A stretch of DNA of 36,882 bases from Dendronalium phyllosphericum CENA369 (GTDB lineage: Bacteria > Cyanobacteriota > Cyanobacteriia > Cyanobacteriales > Nostocaceae). The translations under genes were made by a program, and so were the position numbers. The notes beneath the pieces were generated by a model. That model was not told where the DNA came from. It searched no databases and saw only the letters and a program-made list of their open reading frames with translations. Numbering within the stretch: position 1 is the stretch's first letter; the number at the start of each line of letters is the position of its first letter. The stretch spans positions 1 through 36,882 of the forward strand of contig NZ_JAECZA010000205.1 of assembly GCF_016056275.1 (NCBI RefSeq), read 5' to 3'. This document shows, piece by piece, positions 17,975 through 28,352 of this stretch.

Positions 17975-18976
17975 TTAATTTAATAAATCAGCACGGGGTT
18001 TGAAGGTTTCAATTTGCCGCAATTTTTCATAAAGTTCTCGTTCTTCAGGGCTGATATTTTTGGGAGTAAGTATCTGAATTTCTACTAATTGGTCGCCACG
18101 TTTGCCATTTTCGGAGGGGTAGCCTTTATTCGCCAAGCGAAGCCTTTGACCAGACCTGACTCCTGGGGGAATAGCCATTTTCACCGGGCCGTCTAGAGTT
18201 GGTGCTTCTACCTGTCCTCCCAAAACTGCCTCGCTAGGAGTAATAGGTACTTGGCAAAATATATTAGAACCTTCTAGCTTGAATAACGAATGAGGTTCGA
18301 CAGTAATTTTTAAATACAAATCGCCGCCACCAATACCTTGATTTCGCAGGCGGATGGATTGACCTGTAACCATACCTGGAGGCATATTAACTTCTAGCGA
18401 TCGCCCATCTTCTAAACGAATGCGTTCGTTGCCACCTTGATAAGCTTTTTCTAGTGGTAGAGTCAATCTCGCTTCTATATCTCGCCGTGCGGGACGTGGC
18501 GTACTTTTCGGCGGTACTGTGTATTGAACTTTACTTGTAGGAGAACGATAGGGATCGCTATTGCTATTACTGCCACTATTGTTGTCTTTGCGAGTGCCAA
18601 CCCCGATGACTTGATTAATAAAACTTTCAAAGTCGCCAAACTGGCTAGGATCTACATCTTGTGTGCCGTTATGACCATTAGTGCGAGTATCTCCCCAACT
18701 TTTAGCCTTGGGAGTTGATTTACCAAAGCCTTTTTGCCGCCAGTAACGGCTAAACTGGTCGTACTGCGCGCGCTTGGCCGTATCAGAAAGAACTTCGTAA
18801 GCCTCACCAATATCTTTAAATTTTTCTTCTGCTGCTTTATTTCCAGGATTTAGATCGGGGTGATACTGTCTTGCTAACCGCCGAAAAACCTTTTTAATTT
18901 CTTCACTGGAGGCATCCTTAGGTACTCCCAACATTTCGTAATAATCGCGGAAATTCTGCAAATTTTGCATAGTCAA
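17975..18976 (-). CDS. DnaJ/CbpA-type Hsp40 (type II, no zinc finger)
   Basis: Co-chaperone of Hsp70. The J domain is at about residues 10-75 with HPD at 39-41 ([11 protein letters not shown]). A Gly/Asn/Ser-rich linker follows (about 90-160). Two beta-sandwich client-binding domains complete the protein, with [32 protein letters not shown] and [30 protein letters not shown]. No CxxCxGxG zinc repeats, hence type II (CbpA/DnaJB1-like). It lies 105 bp downstream of the dnaK-like gene in the same direction and is probably its dedicated partner. Met3 is an alternative start. It converges on the first bestrophin gene. Confidence 0.92.
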   Translation of the reverse strand: MTMQNLQNFRDYYEMLGVPKDASSEEIKKVFRRLARQYHPDLNPGNKAAEEKFKDIGEAYEVLSDTAKRAQYDQFSRYWRQKGFGKSTPKAKSWGDTRTNGHNGTQDVDPSQFGDFESFINQVIGVGTRKDNNSGSNSNSDPYRSPTSKVQYTVPPKSTPRPARRDIEARLTLPLEKAYQGGNERIRLEDGRSLEVNMPPGMVTGQSIRLRNQGIGGGDLYLKITVEPHSLFKLEGSNIFCQVPITPSEAVLGGQVEAPTLDGPVKMAIPPGVRSGQRLRLANKGYPSENGKRGDQLVEIQILTPKNISPEERELYEKLRQIETFKPRADLLN

Positions 18977-18989
18977 TTTAACTTGAAAT

Positions 18990-19081
18990 TTTAAACTTTT
19001 AGTTGTCAGTTAATTGTTAGTTGTCAGTTGTCAGTTGTTAGTTGTTAGTTCTGTATCTACTGACTACTGACTACTGACAAA
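18990..19081. repeat. Heptanucleotide repeat tract between dnaK and dnaJ
   Basis: Tandem 7-bp units TTGTCAG/TTGTTAG run from about 19009 to 19051. They are followed, near 19060-19080, by the inverted form (CTGACTACTGACTACTGACAA). The two halves could pair as a hairpin in the dnaK-dnaJ transcript, so it may lower read-through from dnaK to dnaJ or stabilise the dnaK message. Confidence 0.75.
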
Positions 19082-21136
19082 TTACCAATCGTCATCATCA
19101 TCCCAGTTATCCTGGTAGCTTGGACGAGATGGTTTGCGAGGCGGACGGCTGTCATAGGAAGAATAATCTCTGCCATAGTCTTTGTCGTAGTCTCTACTAC
19201 TATAAGAATCACGTTCTCGGTATGTGTCTCTGGAAAAATCGCGTTCTCGTTCTCGTTCTTTATCGCCGCCTGTAAAGATGTCACGAATAGTACCAAGCAA
19301 GTCGTCGTCTTCGTCCTCAGCGTAATACTGGCGAACTTCTCGATTTAGTTCATACAAAGCATCTTGTAAATCAGCGTAAGCTTGATCGATACCGCGATCG
19401 TCGTTTTGCTGTAAGCTTTCTCGCAATTCTCGGCAAATACTGTCAATTCGTTGGCGACGGTTGCGGGAAAACTGCATCCCAAATTCCAAAGCCACTTCTC
19501 TGAGTTGGCGTTCGGCTTGCCCAATTAACCCCTCAGCACGAGTGCGCTTTTCTATTCGTTCTTTGCGTTCGCGGTCGATATCAGCATACTTTTGGGCATC
19601 CTGAATCATTCGATTCACTTCCGACTCGCTTAAGGTAGAAGCACCTTGAATTGTGATACTCTGCTCTCGTCCAGTAGTTCTATCTAAGGCTGTGACTTGT
19701 AAAATCCCGTTGGCATCAATATCAAACGATACCTGAACTTGGGGAATACCTCGTGGCGCTGGGGGGATACCATACAGCTTGAAACGTCCCAAGGACTTGT
19801 TGTTTGCTGACATTTCCCGTTCGCCTTGGACTACGTGAATTTCGACGGTATTTTGGTTATTTTCTGATGTCGAAAAAATGTCAGAACGGCGAACTGGGAT
19901 GGTAGTGTTGCGGGGGATGAGTTTTTTCATCACGCCGCCGATGGTTTCTAGTCCCAAGGACAGGGGTGTGACATCCAAAAGCAGCACATCCTTGAGTTCG
20001 CCTTGGAGAATGCCTGCTTGAATTGCTGCACCAACTGCTACTACTTCATCAGGGTTGACGTTTTCGTTGGGTTCTATGCCAATTAAGTCCCGGACTAGCT
20101 GCTTCACCATTGGCATCCGAGTGGAACCACCAACTAACACAACTTCCTCAATGTCTGTGGGTGAAAGTCCGGCATCTTTGAGGGCGCGTTTGACTGGTGT
20201 CCGCAGTCGGCTGACTAAGTCAAGGCACAAACTTTCAAATTGCGAACGAGTGATGCGAGTTTCTAGGTGTTTGGGGCCTTCCTGGTCGGCGGCAATAAAT
20301 GGTAGGTTAATATCGGTGACGCTGACAGCAGATAGCTCGATTTTGGCTTTTTCTGATGCTTCCATCAGACGTTGCAAAGCTTGGCGATCGCGTCTTAAGT
20401 CTACACCTTCAGCTTCTAAAAATTGCTCTGCTAGCCAATCTACTATTTTTTTATCAAAGTCGTTTCCGCCAAGTTGAGTATCTCCACTAGTAGCTTTGAC
20501 TTCAAATATGCCATCGCCTACTTCCAGAATCGACACGTCAAAAGTGCCGCCACCCAAGTCAAATACTAATATAGTTTCAACATCGCCTCGGTCTAATCCA
20601 TAAGCCAAAGATGCAGCTGTCGGTTCGTTGAGAATCCGCAACACATCTAAGCCAGCTATTCTGCCAGCATCGCGGGTGGCTTGCCGCTGGGAATCGTTAA
20701 AATAAGCGGGAACTGTAATTACTGCCCCTGTGACTGGTTCGCCTAAATAGGTACTAGCATCATCTGCTAATTTCTTCAGCACCATTGCCGAAATTTCTTC
20801 TGGGGCAAAATCACGATTCTGGCGAGGACAGGCAATTTTTATATTACCTACTTCGTCTTTGCGGATAGTGTAGGGTACGCGTTTTGATTCTGGGTTGAGT
20901 TCGCCATACTTGCGCCCAATGAAGCGTTTGACTGAGAAAAAAGTATTTTGAGGGTTGAGGACGGTTTGTCGCCGTGCCATTTGCCCAACCACTCTTTCGC
21001 CATCTTTGCTGAAGCCAACTACGGAGGGGGTTGTTCGCATTCCTTCTGCATTGGCAATCACCACCGGCTTGCCACCCTCCATTACGGCGACTACTGAGTT
21101 GGTTGTACCCAAGTCGATGCCGACTACCTTGCCCAT
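19082..21136 (-). CDS. dnaK: DnaK-type Hsp70 chaperone with a charged C-terminal tail
   Basis: Hsp70 ATPase. The ATPase domain opens with [21 protein letters not shown] and includes [17 protein letters not shown] and [13 protein letters not shown]. The substrate-binding domain begins after [14 protein letters not shown] and contains [16 protein letters not shown]. Length is 684. In place of the usual EEVD-like end, about 60 residues are rich in Arg, Asp, Glu, Ser and Tyr ([16 protein letters not shown] and beyond), finishing in NWDDDDDW. Cyanobacteria have several DnaK paralogues; length and tail suggest a DnaK1- or DnaK3-like member rather than the main heat-shock DnaK2. No CIRCE element (TTAGCACTC-N9-GAGTGCTAA) was seen upstream. 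Confidence 0.95.
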   Translation of the reverse strand: MGKVVGIDLGTTNSVVAVMEGGKPVVIANAEGMRTTPSVVGFSKDGERVVGQMARRQTVLNPQNTFFSVKRFIGRKYGELNPESKRVPYTIRKDEVGNIKIACPRQNRDFAPEEISAMVLKKLADDASTYLGEPVTGAVITVPAYFNDSQRQATRDAGRIAGLDVLRILNEPTAASLAYGLDRGDVETILVFDLGGGTFDVSILEVGDGIFEVKATSGDTQLGGNDFDKKIVDWLAEQFLEAEGVDLRRDRQALQRLMEASEKAKIELSAVSVTDINLPFIAADQEGPKHLETRITRSQFESLCLDLVSRLRTPVKRALKDAGLSPTDIEEVVLVGGSTRMPMVKQLVRDLIGIEPNENVNPDEVVAVGAAIQAGILQGELKDVLLLDVTPLSLGLETIGGVMKKLIPRNTTIPVRRSDIFSTSENNQNTVEIHVVQGEREMSANNKSLGRFKLYGIPPAPRGIPQVQVSFDIDANGILQVTALDRTTGREQSITIQGASTLSESEVNRMIQDAQKYADIDRERKERIEKRTRAEGLIGQAERQLREVALEFGMQFSRNRRQRIDSICRELRESLQQNDDRGIDQAYADLQDALYELNREVRQYYAEDEDDDLLGTIRDIFTGGDKERERERDFSRDTYRERDSYSSRDYDKDYGRDYSSYDSRPPRKPSRPSYQDNWDDDDDW

Positions 21137-21451
21137 GCGTTACTCTTCTCCTAGCGTGACTTATATATTTATTATGATTGGGCGGGACTATCTCTAGCTG
21201 TGTGCTACAGGATGAAAACGCCTCAATGGTATAATAATCATTAAGGCAAAAGTAGAGAAATTTAAGCTTGAGGAGCTAGTTGCAAGACTAGAATAACATT
21301 GACGATGCTTAGTATGTCCAAACTACTGCAAATCTCATAGTTTAAACACCGTACTTAACTGTATCTTCAAGTTGGGAAATCCACACTAATTAAGTTTGCT
21401 TTTCCTTTTGTCTCTACATATAAAGATTGTTATTGCGATTATTTTAAACAT
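21137..21451. other. Divergent spacer, dnaK-like gene / M28 peptidase
   Basis: 315 bp. A sigma-70-like -10 hexamer TATAAT lies at 21230-21235 on the plus strand, but its distance to the downstream TTG start is over 200 bp. No CIRCE or other heat-shock operator was found. No gene is visible. Confidence 0.4.
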
Positions 21452-22300
21452 TTGAATTTAAAAGAGCGATTACAAACTCATTTGAGTGAGATAGCACGAG
21501 AACGCGACCCTTACTTAGCAACGGCTGGGCATTTTTTTGTTCAAGAATATATTCGTCAACAATTTGCCCAATGGGGAAGTGTGGATTTCCACACCTTCCA
21601 AGTAGAAGGTAAAAATTGTCAGAATCTCATTTTAAATTTACCTGCCGAAGCTGTTGGGAAAAACAGAGATTTACCACTTATTTTAATTGGCGCTCATTAT
21701 GATGCTGTACCTGGAACAGTAGGGGCAGATGATAATGCTACTGGGATGGCGGTGTTGTTGGAATTAGCTAGAAAATTTGCCACTGCACCAGCAAGATATC
21801 CCTTACGGCTGGTTGCTTTTGATATGGAAGAATACGGCTTGCTAGGTAGTGCTGAATATGCTGCCTTATTACGCCAACAACAGCAACCACTACGCTTAAT
21901 GATGTCCCTAGAAATGTTGGGATATTGCGATGCTACTCCTGGCTCTCAAAATTATCCGCCACCGCTGGAACGTTTTTATCCAAATCAAGGTGATTTTATT
22001 GCTTTAATTGGTAATTTGCGGACAATTCCTGATTTAATTGGCATTAGTCGTAATATTCGTCAAGTTGGTATAGCCAGTCAATGGTTGCCAGTACCAAACA
22101 AAGGTTTAATAGTTCGTCAAACTAGACTGAGCGATCATGCACCTTTTTGGGATGCGGGATATCCAGCAATTATGGTGACAGATACTGCTTTTATGCGGAA
22201 TCCTCACTATCACAAACCTAGCGATGCGATCGCCACTTTAGATTTAGATTTTCTCACAGGTGTCTGCGAAGGTTTAGAACTTGGTATTAGACGGTTATAA
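21452..22300 (+). CDS. M28-family zinc aminopeptidase/carboxypeptidase
   Basis: Metallopeptidase of family M28. Likely zinc ligands: His82 and Asp93 (GAHYDAVPGTVGADDNATG), catalytic Glu126/127 (AFDMEEYGLLGS), then Glu in MSLEMLGY, Asp in RLSDHAPFWDAGYPAIMV and His in NPHYHKPSDA. All ligand positions appear intact. No signal peptide is visible, so a cytoplasmic enzyme is expected; the TTG start at 21452 leaves only 20 residues before the first conserved helix. Length 282 is normal for the short M28 group. The substrate (general peptides or cyclising N termini) is not decidable. Confidence 0.87.
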   Translation: MNLKERLQTHLSEIARERDPYLATAGHFFVQEYIRQQFAQWGSVDFHTFQVEGKNCQNLILNLPAEAVGKNRDLPLILIGAHYDAVPGTVGADDNATGMAVLLELARKFATAPARYPLRLVAFDMEEYGLLGSAEYAALLRQQQQPLRLMMSLEMLGYCDATPGSQNYPPPLERFYPNQGDFIALIGNLRTIPDLIGISRNIRQVGIASQWLPVPNKGLIVRQTRLSDHAPFWDAGYPAIMVTDTAFMRNPHYHKPSDAIATLDLDFLTGVCEGLELGIRRL

Positions 22301-22478
22301 AACAGGAGTCAGGAGTCAGAATCCAGAATTCAGAATACTCTACCCATAAAGGATAGACTTTTAAACAATAAAAATATTTAATATCAGTTTTGTCCTCTAG
22401 GGACGAGGTTTTAAACCAATGTTCATCACCCAGTCTGACATTACAGAATTCATAAATTTATTCTGACTCTTGAATTCT
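22301..22478. repeat. Short spacer with a CAGGAGTCAGGAGTCAGAATC-like repeat
   Basis: Positions about 22303-22340 hold short direct repeats of AGGAGTC/AGAATTC type. They lie between convergent peptidase and bestrophin genes. No clear terminator with a T-run was identified. Confidence 0.5.
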
Positions 22479-23375
22479 TCAATTATAAAATTCAACGCTG
22501 GGAGATAAACTAATTAAATCGTCGATATTGCGTTTCATTGTATTACAAATTGCATCCAATGGTAAGTCATTAGCATCATAACCAAAAGGATTTTCTATTT
22601 CTAAACCAATAGCTTCAATACCAAACAAAGTAAAACTAACTAACGCCACAATTGGCCCTGTCCACCAACCAAGACTTTCAACCATTTGGAAAGGCAGTAA
22701 GAAGCAATATAATAATAATAATTGCTTGAGATGAATAGAATAGGCTAGCGGCATGGGTGTTTTTAAAATTCGTTCGCAACCACCTAAATTATCCACTAGA
22801 TTATTTAATAATTCTTGAATAGATGTTAGTTGGTAGTTATTTAAGCAATTTCGGATGTTTTGTTTTTGCAAGTAATCTCCAATCCAGAAAGCTACCTCTA
22901 AAGGAGGATGATTCATATTTTTCAGTTTTTTGTATCTCGAAGGAGACATTAATTCTTCTAACTCACTATTGACGGGTTCTCCCCGCAAGTGCAATTTAGT
23001 TGTCACAGCAAAAGCTAACAACAAACGTAATGTAGCAATTTTTTCTTCTCTATCTCCTGGAGATTTTTCATCAATAGATACCCAAATTTGGCGGGCGATG
23101 TTTCGGACATTATTTACTATAGAACCCCAGCATTTTCTTCCTTCCCAAAAACGCTCGTAAGCAGTATTCGTGCGGAAAACTAGTAATAAACCTAAAACAA
23201 TACTGGGAATAACACTTCCTAAAATAGGTTGAGATACAGGTTTTTTTAAGTTGTAGAGTCCGGCAACCAAAAAGCCGAAAACCCCAAACCAGAAAACACG
23301 TTGATAAATGGCTGCAATTACTGAACCTCGTAATTGTAAAGCCATTTGAAACCACTGTTTTTTTTCAAATACCAT
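22479..23375 (-). CDS. Bestrophin-family anion channel (second copy)
   Basis: Second bestrophin-type protein, 298 residues. Signature VFRTNTAYERFWEGRKCWG starts at residue 66. Hydrophobic segments lie at about 20-40, 53-68, 213-232 and 236-255. Its C-terminal block, GIEAIGLEIENPFGYDANDLPL, matches that of the first copy 5 kb away. The two share recognisable similarity along their whole length and are likely paralogues. The start ATG at 23375 gives MVFEKKQWFQMALQLRGSVI, the usual N-terminal helix. Proposed role as above: chloride or bicarbonate conductance. Confidence 0.88.
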   Translation of the reverse strand: MVFEKKQWFQMALQLRGSVIAAIYQRVFWFGVFGFLVAGLYNLKKPVSQPILGSVIPSIVLGLLLVFRTNTAYERFWEGRKCWGSIVNNVRNIARQIWVSIDEKSPGDREEKIATLRLLLAFAVTTKLHLRGEPVNSELEELMSPSRYKKLKNMNHPPLEVAFWIGDYLQKQNIRNCLNNYQLTSIQELLNNLVDNLGGCERILKTPMPLAYSIHLKQLLLLYCFLLPFQMVESLGWWTGPIVALVSFTLFGIEAIGLEIENPFGYDANDLPLDAICNTMKRNIDDLISLSPSVEFYN

Positions 23376-23716
23376 GCAGTTAACCTAATCGCGAACTTTT
23401 CACAATTTATAAATATACCTCTATAAGTAGCACCGATGATAACGGTGATTATATGCGAGATTGCTAGAGAGAATAGGTTGCTTGCTAAATTTACTCAGAT
23501 ATTTACTGTGCTAGCGATCGCTTGAAAATCATCATAGCAGTACATATATACTTTTAAGCTGGAAAAACTAAGTAATTTTAACTAGAAAAGAAGTCATCAG
23601 GCGTGGTTTAGCTCCAATTTTCTTCGCCTACTTTTATTGCTTTTTTATCGGATTTGGCGATCGCATACCTTTAAAGGTAGCGATAATAGCATTTAGCCAG
23701 TACTCATAAAGCTGCC
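23376..23716. other. Divergent spacer, bestrophin / hydantoinase
   Basis: 341 bp, AT-rich, with GCGATCGC sites near 23513 and 23658. No open frame, RNA or hairpin is convincing. Promoters for both divergent genes are expected here. Confidence 0.45.
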
Positions 23717-26700
23717 ATGACTTCTTCTCAACTTAGTAACCGATGGGAATTTTGGATTGACAGGGGGGGTACGTTCACTGATATTGTGGCAAAGCGCCCT
23801 GATGGACAGCTAGTGATTTACAAGCTACTGTCGGAAAATCCAGAACGCTACACTGATGCCGCAGTGCAAGGAATTCGAGAAATTTTGCAGATTCCGGCTA
23901 ATGCGCCGATTCCAGCAAATGAAATTGCTGTGGTGAAGATGGGAACCACTGTGGCGACAAATGCACTGTTAGAAAAAAAAGGCGATCGCACCGTTTTAAT
24001 CATCACTCAAGGATTTCGGGATGCGCTACGAATCGGTTATCAAAACCGTCCCGATATTTTTGCTCGTCAGATTATTTTGCCAGAAATCCTGTATGAGCGG
24101 GTAATTGAGGTAGAGGAACGTTACAGCGCCCAAGGAGAGGAGTTAATACCCCTAAACTTAGATGCTGTTCGTCCCCAATTACAAGCAGCATTTGATGATG
24201 GGATTCGTTCATGTGCCATTATTTTCATGCACGGATACCGTTATCCCGCACATGAAAAGCAGGTTTATCACCTAGCACGGAGTATTGGATTTACTCAAGT
24301 TTCAGTATCGCATGAAGTTAGCCCTTTAATGAAATTAGTTAGTCGGGGCGATACAACTGTGGTTGATGCCTACTTATCGCCAATTCTGAGGCGGTATGTG
24401 GATCGAGTAGCAAATCAGCTAACTAGAAATGACACAGGGACACGGGGACGCGGGGACGAAGACAAAGATGACACAGAGACACGGGGACGCGGTGAGGAAG
24501 TTGGAGTCTTGGCGGTGAGGCAGTCCGATCTTGAGGTCTCCCCAAGTGGAGGAACTGCCGAACCCGTAAGGGTTCCCGTCGAGTCCAAACTTCCGAACCC
24601 GAAGGGGGATGCGGGGAATTTATTAAAAGAACTCTCCGCGTCCCCCCATCTCCCCCTCTCCGCGTCTTCTTCATCTCCCCAGTCCCCAGCGAAGCTAATG
24701 TTTATGCAATCCAACGGCGGACTGACTGACGCTGAAAACTTCCAAGGCAAGGACAGCATTTTATCAGGGCCAGCTGGGGGAATTGTGGGGGCAGTCCAAA
24801 CAAGTTTAATGGCTGGATTTCATAAGATTATCAGCTTTGATATGGGTGGCACATCTACGGATGTGGCTCATTACAATGGCGAATACGAACGCACCTTTGA
24901 AACTGAAGTAGCAGGTGTGCGTCTGCGAACACCGATGATGGCAATTCATACTGTGGCTGCGGGTGGCGGTTCGATTGTGCAATTTGATGGTTCTCGGTAT
25001 CGGGTGGGGCCAGAGTCAGCAGGGGCAAATCCCGGCCCGGCTTCCTATTCCAAGGGAGGGCCGCTGACAGTGACAGATTGCAATGTAATAGTAGGCAAGT
25101 TGCAGCCAGAGTTTTTTCCTCAAGTGTTCGGCCCAAATGCGAATTTGCCACTTGATGCAGAGGTAGTTAGGCAGAAGTTTACACAGTTAGCAGCGGAAAT
25201 TGCAGATAATCGCACGCCCGAAGAGGTGGCGACAGGATTTTTGGCGATCGCAGTTGATAAAATGGCGAATGCAATCAAAAAAATCTCTCTACAACGTGGT
25301 TATGATGTGTCGGAGTATACTTTGTGTTGCTTTGGCGGTGCGGGTGGGCAACATGCTTGTTTAATTGCCGATGCTTTAGGGATGAGGCAAGTGTTTATTC
25401 ATCCCTATGCTGGGGTGTTATCGGCTTATGGTATGGGTTTGGCGGACGTGCGGGCGATTCGAGAAAAATCGGTGGAAGGTGTTTTGAGTGAGGGTTTGTT
25501 GCCTGAGTTGGAGTCTGTGTTGGCAGCGTTGGCAAGAGAGGGGAAGGGGGAATTGAACCACGGAGACGCTGAGGGCACAGAGGAAGAAGAAAAGATAGAG
25601 TTTTATCGCAAAGTGCATTTGAGATATGAGGGAACGGATGCACCTTTGATTGTGGATTTTGGCAATGTGGAAACGATGCAGAGTCAGTTTGAAGGGTTGC
25701 ATCGGCAGCGTTATGGGTTTATTGCCTCAGAGAAGCGGTTGATTGTGGAAGCGGTTTCGGTTGAGGTTGTGGCAAAGCATGATGCGTCAGAAGAAACTGT
25801 ATTATCACGTAGGGATGATAATGTACCTGTGGCAGTTGCAACTGTGCAGATGTACGCGGCTAGCGCGTGGCATAATACGCCAGTGTATCAGCGAGATGAT
25901 TTGCAACCAGGAGATTGTATTTTTGGCCCAGCAATTATTGTGGAAGCAACGGGGACGAATGTTATAGAACCGCATTGGCAAGCCGAACTAACTCCACTTA
26001 ATCATTTAGTACTACGACGACAAAAACAAAAATTACAACTCAGCACCCAGAACTCAGAACTCAGCACTCAAAAAGATCCTGTGATGCTGGAAATTTTCAA
26101 TAATTTGTTTCGAGCGATCGCCGAACAAATGGGTATTACACTACAAAATACCAGTTCTTCTGTAAATATTAAAGAAAGGCTAGATTTTTCCTGTGCTATC
26201 TTCGACGGTTCCGGACAATTAGTGGCAAATGCACCTCATATCCCCGTACATCTGGGTTCTATGAGTGAAAGCGTACAAGCGTTGATTGCCACTTATGGCG
26301 ACACCATCAAACCTAAAGATGTATTCGTCTCTAACAACCCTTACAACGGAGGTACTCATCTACCAGATATCACCGTTATCACCCCAGTATTTGCTAACTC
26401 TCGACTGCCTTGTACAGACGCGATTAATCGCGTCTCCAATCCCCATTTTCCACTCTTCTACGTCGCCTCACGCGGACACCATGCAGACATCGGCGGTATT
26501 ACTCCGGGTTCGATGCCACCTAACAGTGCCAATCTGACAGAAGAAGGAATTTTACTAGATAATTTCCAGTTAGTTGATGCAGGAAAATTCCGCGAACAAG
26601 AATTAATACAGTTATTAACAAGCGAACCATATCCTGTACGGAATATTAATCAAAATATTGCAGATTTAAAAGCGCAAATTGCTGCAAACGAACGCGGCGT

Positions 26701-27646
26701 ACAAGAACTGCTCAAAATGGTAGAACACTACAGCTTAGAAACTGTACAAGCTTACATGGGCTTTGTACAAGATAATGCTGAAGAATCTGTGCGTCGTGTA
26801 ATTGAAGTTTTAAAAGATGGTAGTTTCAGTTACGCTTTGGATGATGGCAGTATTATTCAGGTTGCAATTACCATTAACAAAGAAAAGCGTAGTGCCAAAA
26901 TCGATTTTACAAGTACTTCATCTCAGCAATTAAACAATTTTAATGCACCCGCAGCAGTATGTAAAGCCGCAGTTTTGTATGTATTCCGCACTTTAGTTAA
27001 TGATGATATTCCCTTGAATGCAGGATGTCTAAAACCTTTAGAAATTATCATTCCTGAAGGCTCTATGTTGAATCCTCGCTATCCTGCGGCCGTTGTAGCG
27101 GGAAATGTAGAAACTTCCCAAGCAGTTACTGATACTTTATACGGTGCATTAGGTGTATTGGCAGCTTCCCAAGGTACGATGAATAATTTTACTTTTGGCA
27201 ACGAACGCTATCAATATTATGAAACCATCTGTGGTGGTTCGGGTGCTGGCGCAGATTTTGATGGTACAGATGCAGTTCACACTCACATGACAAATTCGCG
27301 TCTGACAGATCCAGAAGTATTAGAATGGCGTTTTCCTGTTGTTTTAGAAAGTTTCGCAATTCGTTCTAATAGTGGCGGTAAAGGATATCATCATGGGGGA
27401 AATGGAGTAATTCGTCGCTTGCGTTTTTTAGAGAAAATGACAGCGGGAATTTTATCAAATCACCGGATTATTGAACCTTTTGGATTGTGTGGTGGTGAAG
27501 CAGGGAAAGTAGGGCAAAATTATGTTGAAAGAACTGATGGAACTGTGGAGGAATTAGGAAGTAAAGCTCTGGTAGAGATAAATGCTGGTGATGTGTTTGC
27601 GATTGAAACTCCTGGTGGTGGAGGTTATGGTGTTTCTGGTAAATAA
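23717..27646 (+). CDS. HyuA-HyuB fusion: hydantoinase / 5-oxoprolinase
   Basis: ATP-dependent amidohydrolase of the 5-oxoprolinase / N-methylhydantoinase family, acting on 5-oxoproline or hydantoins. The HyuA half has phosphate loops DRGGTFTD (15-22) and [11 protein letters not shown] (from 374), plus [10 protein letters not shown] and [10 protein letters not shown]. The HyuB half begins near [17 protein letters not shown] and contains [30 protein letters not shown] and [10 protein letters not shown], ending in TPGGGGYGV. The protein is 1309 residues because of several in-frame insertions of repeat DNA. An 89-residue block lies at 238-326, a short one near [13 protein letters not shown], another in the A-B linker ([11 protein letters not shown]), and CTDAINRVS sits in HyuB. 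Conserved motifs flank every insertion intact, so function may be kept. Confidence 0.93.
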   Translation: MTSSQLSNRWEFWIDRGGTFTDIVAKRPDGQLVIYKLLSENPERYTDAAVQGIREILQIPANAPIPANEIAVVKMGTTVATNALLEKKGDRTVLIITQGFRDALRIGYQNRPDIFARQIILPEILYERVIEVEERYSAQGEELIPLNLDAVRPQLQAAFDDGIRSCAIIFMHGYRYPAHEKQVYHLARSIGFTQVSVSHEVSPLMKLVSRGDTTVVDAYLSPILRRYVDRVANQLTRNDTGTRGRGDEDKDDTETRGRGEEVGVLAVRQSDLEVSPSGGTAEPVRVPVESKLPNPKGDAGNLLKELSASPHLPLSASSSSPQSPAKLMFMQSNGGLTDAENFQGKDSILSGPAGGIVGAVQTSLMAGFHKIISFDMGGTSTDVAHYNGEYERTFETEVAGVRLRTPMMAIHTVAAGGGSIVQFDGSRYRVGPESAGANPGPASYSKGGPLTVTDCNVIVGKLQPEFFPQVFGPNANLPLDAEVVRQKFTQLAAEIADNRTPEEVATGFLAIAVDKMANAIKKISLQRGYDVSEYTLCCFGGAGGQHACLIADALGMRQVFIHPYAGVLSAYGMGLADVRAIREKSVEGVLSEGLLPELESVLAALAREGKGELNHGDAEGTEEEEKIEFYRKVHLRYEGTDAPLIVDFGNVETMQSQFEGLHRQRYGFIASEKRLIVEAVSVEVVAKHDASEETVLSRRDDNVPVAVATVQMYAASAWHNTPVYQRDDLQPGDCIFGPAIIVEATGTNVIEPHWQAELTPLNHLVLRRQKQKLQLSTQNSELSTQKDPVMLEIFNNLFRAIAEQMGITLQNTSSSVNIKERLDFSCAIFDGSGQLVANAPHIPVHLGSMSESVQALIATYGDTIKPKDVFVSNNPYNGGTHLPDITVITPVFANSRLPCTDAINRVSNPHFPLFYVASRGHHADIGGITPGSMPPNSANLTEEGILLDNFQLVDAGKFREQELIQLLTSEPYPVRNINQNIADLKAQIAANERGVQELLKMVEHYSLETVQAYMGFVQDNAEESVRRVIEVLKDGSFSYALDDGSIIQVAITINKEKRSAKIDFTSTSSQQLNNFNAPAAVCKAAVLYVFRTLVNDDIPLNAGCLKPLEIIIPEGSMLNPRYPAAVVAGNVETSQAVTDTLYGALGVLAASQGTMNNFTFGNERYQYYETICGGSGAGADFDGTDAVHTHMTNSRLTDPEVLEWRFPVVLESFAIRSNSGGKGYHHGGNGVIRRLRFLEKMTAGILSNHRIIEPFGLCGGEAGKVGQNYVERTDGTVEELGSKALVEINAGDVFAIETPGGGGYGVSGK
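24428..24694 (+). repeat. Repeat DNA inserted in frame in the hydantoinase gene
   Basis: A 267-bp stretch unlike the flanking coding DNA: GGGACACGGGGACGCGGGG-type units at both ends of the first part, then a block with CTTGAGGTCTCCCCAAGTGG (24530-24549), then C-rich CCCCATCTCCCCCTCTCC. The encoded residues (238-326) are low-complexity and interrupt a conserved segment: ...[11 protein letters not shown] continues at [10 protein letters not shown]. The middle block also occurs, with one mismatch, in mutL at 28911-28932. Confidence 0.8.
26411..26437 (+). repeat. Palindromic dispersed repeat inside hydantoinase gene
   Basis: AGACGCGATTAATCGCGTCT (26416-26435) is a perfect 20-bp palindrome, preceded by TTGTAC. 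It is translated in frame as CTDAINRVS. The same DNA, in the same frame and sense orientation, occurs in mutL. Confidence 0.9.
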
Positions 27647-27914
27647 TGTCATCTATTTGATATATGAGGAATTAGCTAAACGCGAAGCCGAAAAAAAAGT
27701 TCGTGGGAAAAAAGCTCGTAGTCGTTTTGAACAAATTTGTCCTGAATTAATAGATGAACATTACAATTGGTTCATTACTATTGAAGCAAATTGTGGTGAT
27801 TATTTTATCGATCGAGATATAGAAGTTGCTGAACAAAAAGCACGTCAAAAGTATCCTAGTGGCTGGCTTGTCACCTTCCGTCTTAATGAGACAGTAACTT
27901 GTGGCAGAATATGA
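27627..27914 (+). CDS. Small uncharacterised protein upstream of the protease pseudogene
   Basis: Encodes up to 95 residues. The core is clearly protein-like: [19 protein letters not shown], then [20 protein letters not shown], then [23 protein letters not shown]. Function unknown; I recall it as a recurrent cyanobacterial partner of a retropepsin-like protease. Its stop overlaps the next start (ATGA), implying a coupled pair. The start is unclear: ATG 27627 lies inside the hydantoinase gene, while ATG 27646, coupled to the hydantoinase stop as TAATG, reads MSSI and hits TGA. A one-base loss near 27655-27659 would explain this. TTG 27657 is a third option. Confidence 0.6.
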   Translation: MVFLVNNVIYLIYEELAKREAEKKVRGKKARSRFEQICPELIDEHYNWFITIEANCGDYFIDRDIEVAEQKARQKYPSGWLVTFRLNETVTCGRI

Positions 27915-28279
27915 ACTCAGGTAAATTTGGTGAGATTGGAGAGCTAATTTTTGAAATTGATTTAATAGCTGTTGATGGAGAGCAATTTAGAATAGATGTT
28001 TTATTAGATATAGGCTTTACAACTGGATTCTTGTTACTTAATACCCAAGATGCTGGAAGTCTAGGTTAGTCTTTACTTGAAAGTAATCGCACAATCCAGA
28101 TGGCAAGAGGTGAAGAGTTCTTTGACATCTATGAGGGAAGAGTTGTACGAAATCAACAAGAGTACATAATTCCTGCTGTAGCATCCTTGGAAATTCGCGA
28201 ACCTTTACTAGGTTTGCAGTGGTTGAAAATTTTGCCACTGGCTGTAAATTTTTCAGCAGGAATATTGACACTTGGGTAA
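27911..28279 (+). pseudogene. Retropepsin-like aspartyl protease, interrupted by an amber codon
   Basis: A 122-codon frame with one in-frame TAG at codon 53 (28067-28069). Before it: [20 protein letters not shown] and VLLDIGFTTGFLLLN, ending ...DAGSLG. After it: SLLESNRTIQMARGEEFFDI and EIREPLLGLQWLKILPLAVN, ending ILTLG and TAA. The pattern fits the cyanobacterial clan AA single-domain aspartyl proteases, where the catalytic triplet is DTG and a Trp often follows SLG. Here DTG reads DIG and the Trp codon TGG has become TAG. Both changes point to loss of function. Reading frame is otherwise intact, so decay is recent, or the TAG is a sequencing error. Confidence 0.75.
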
Positions 28280-28352
28280 AAATAAAAAGGCGATCGCTCC
28301 TAGATCAAATTAAGTGCGGTGTTAACTTTTTGCATTTTTGTGCCAGATAAAA

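Noticed and set aside
21137-21451. CIRCE heat-shock operator upstream of the dnaK-like gene
   Set aside because: I searched for TTAGCACTC-N9-GAGTGCTAA and found nothing close.
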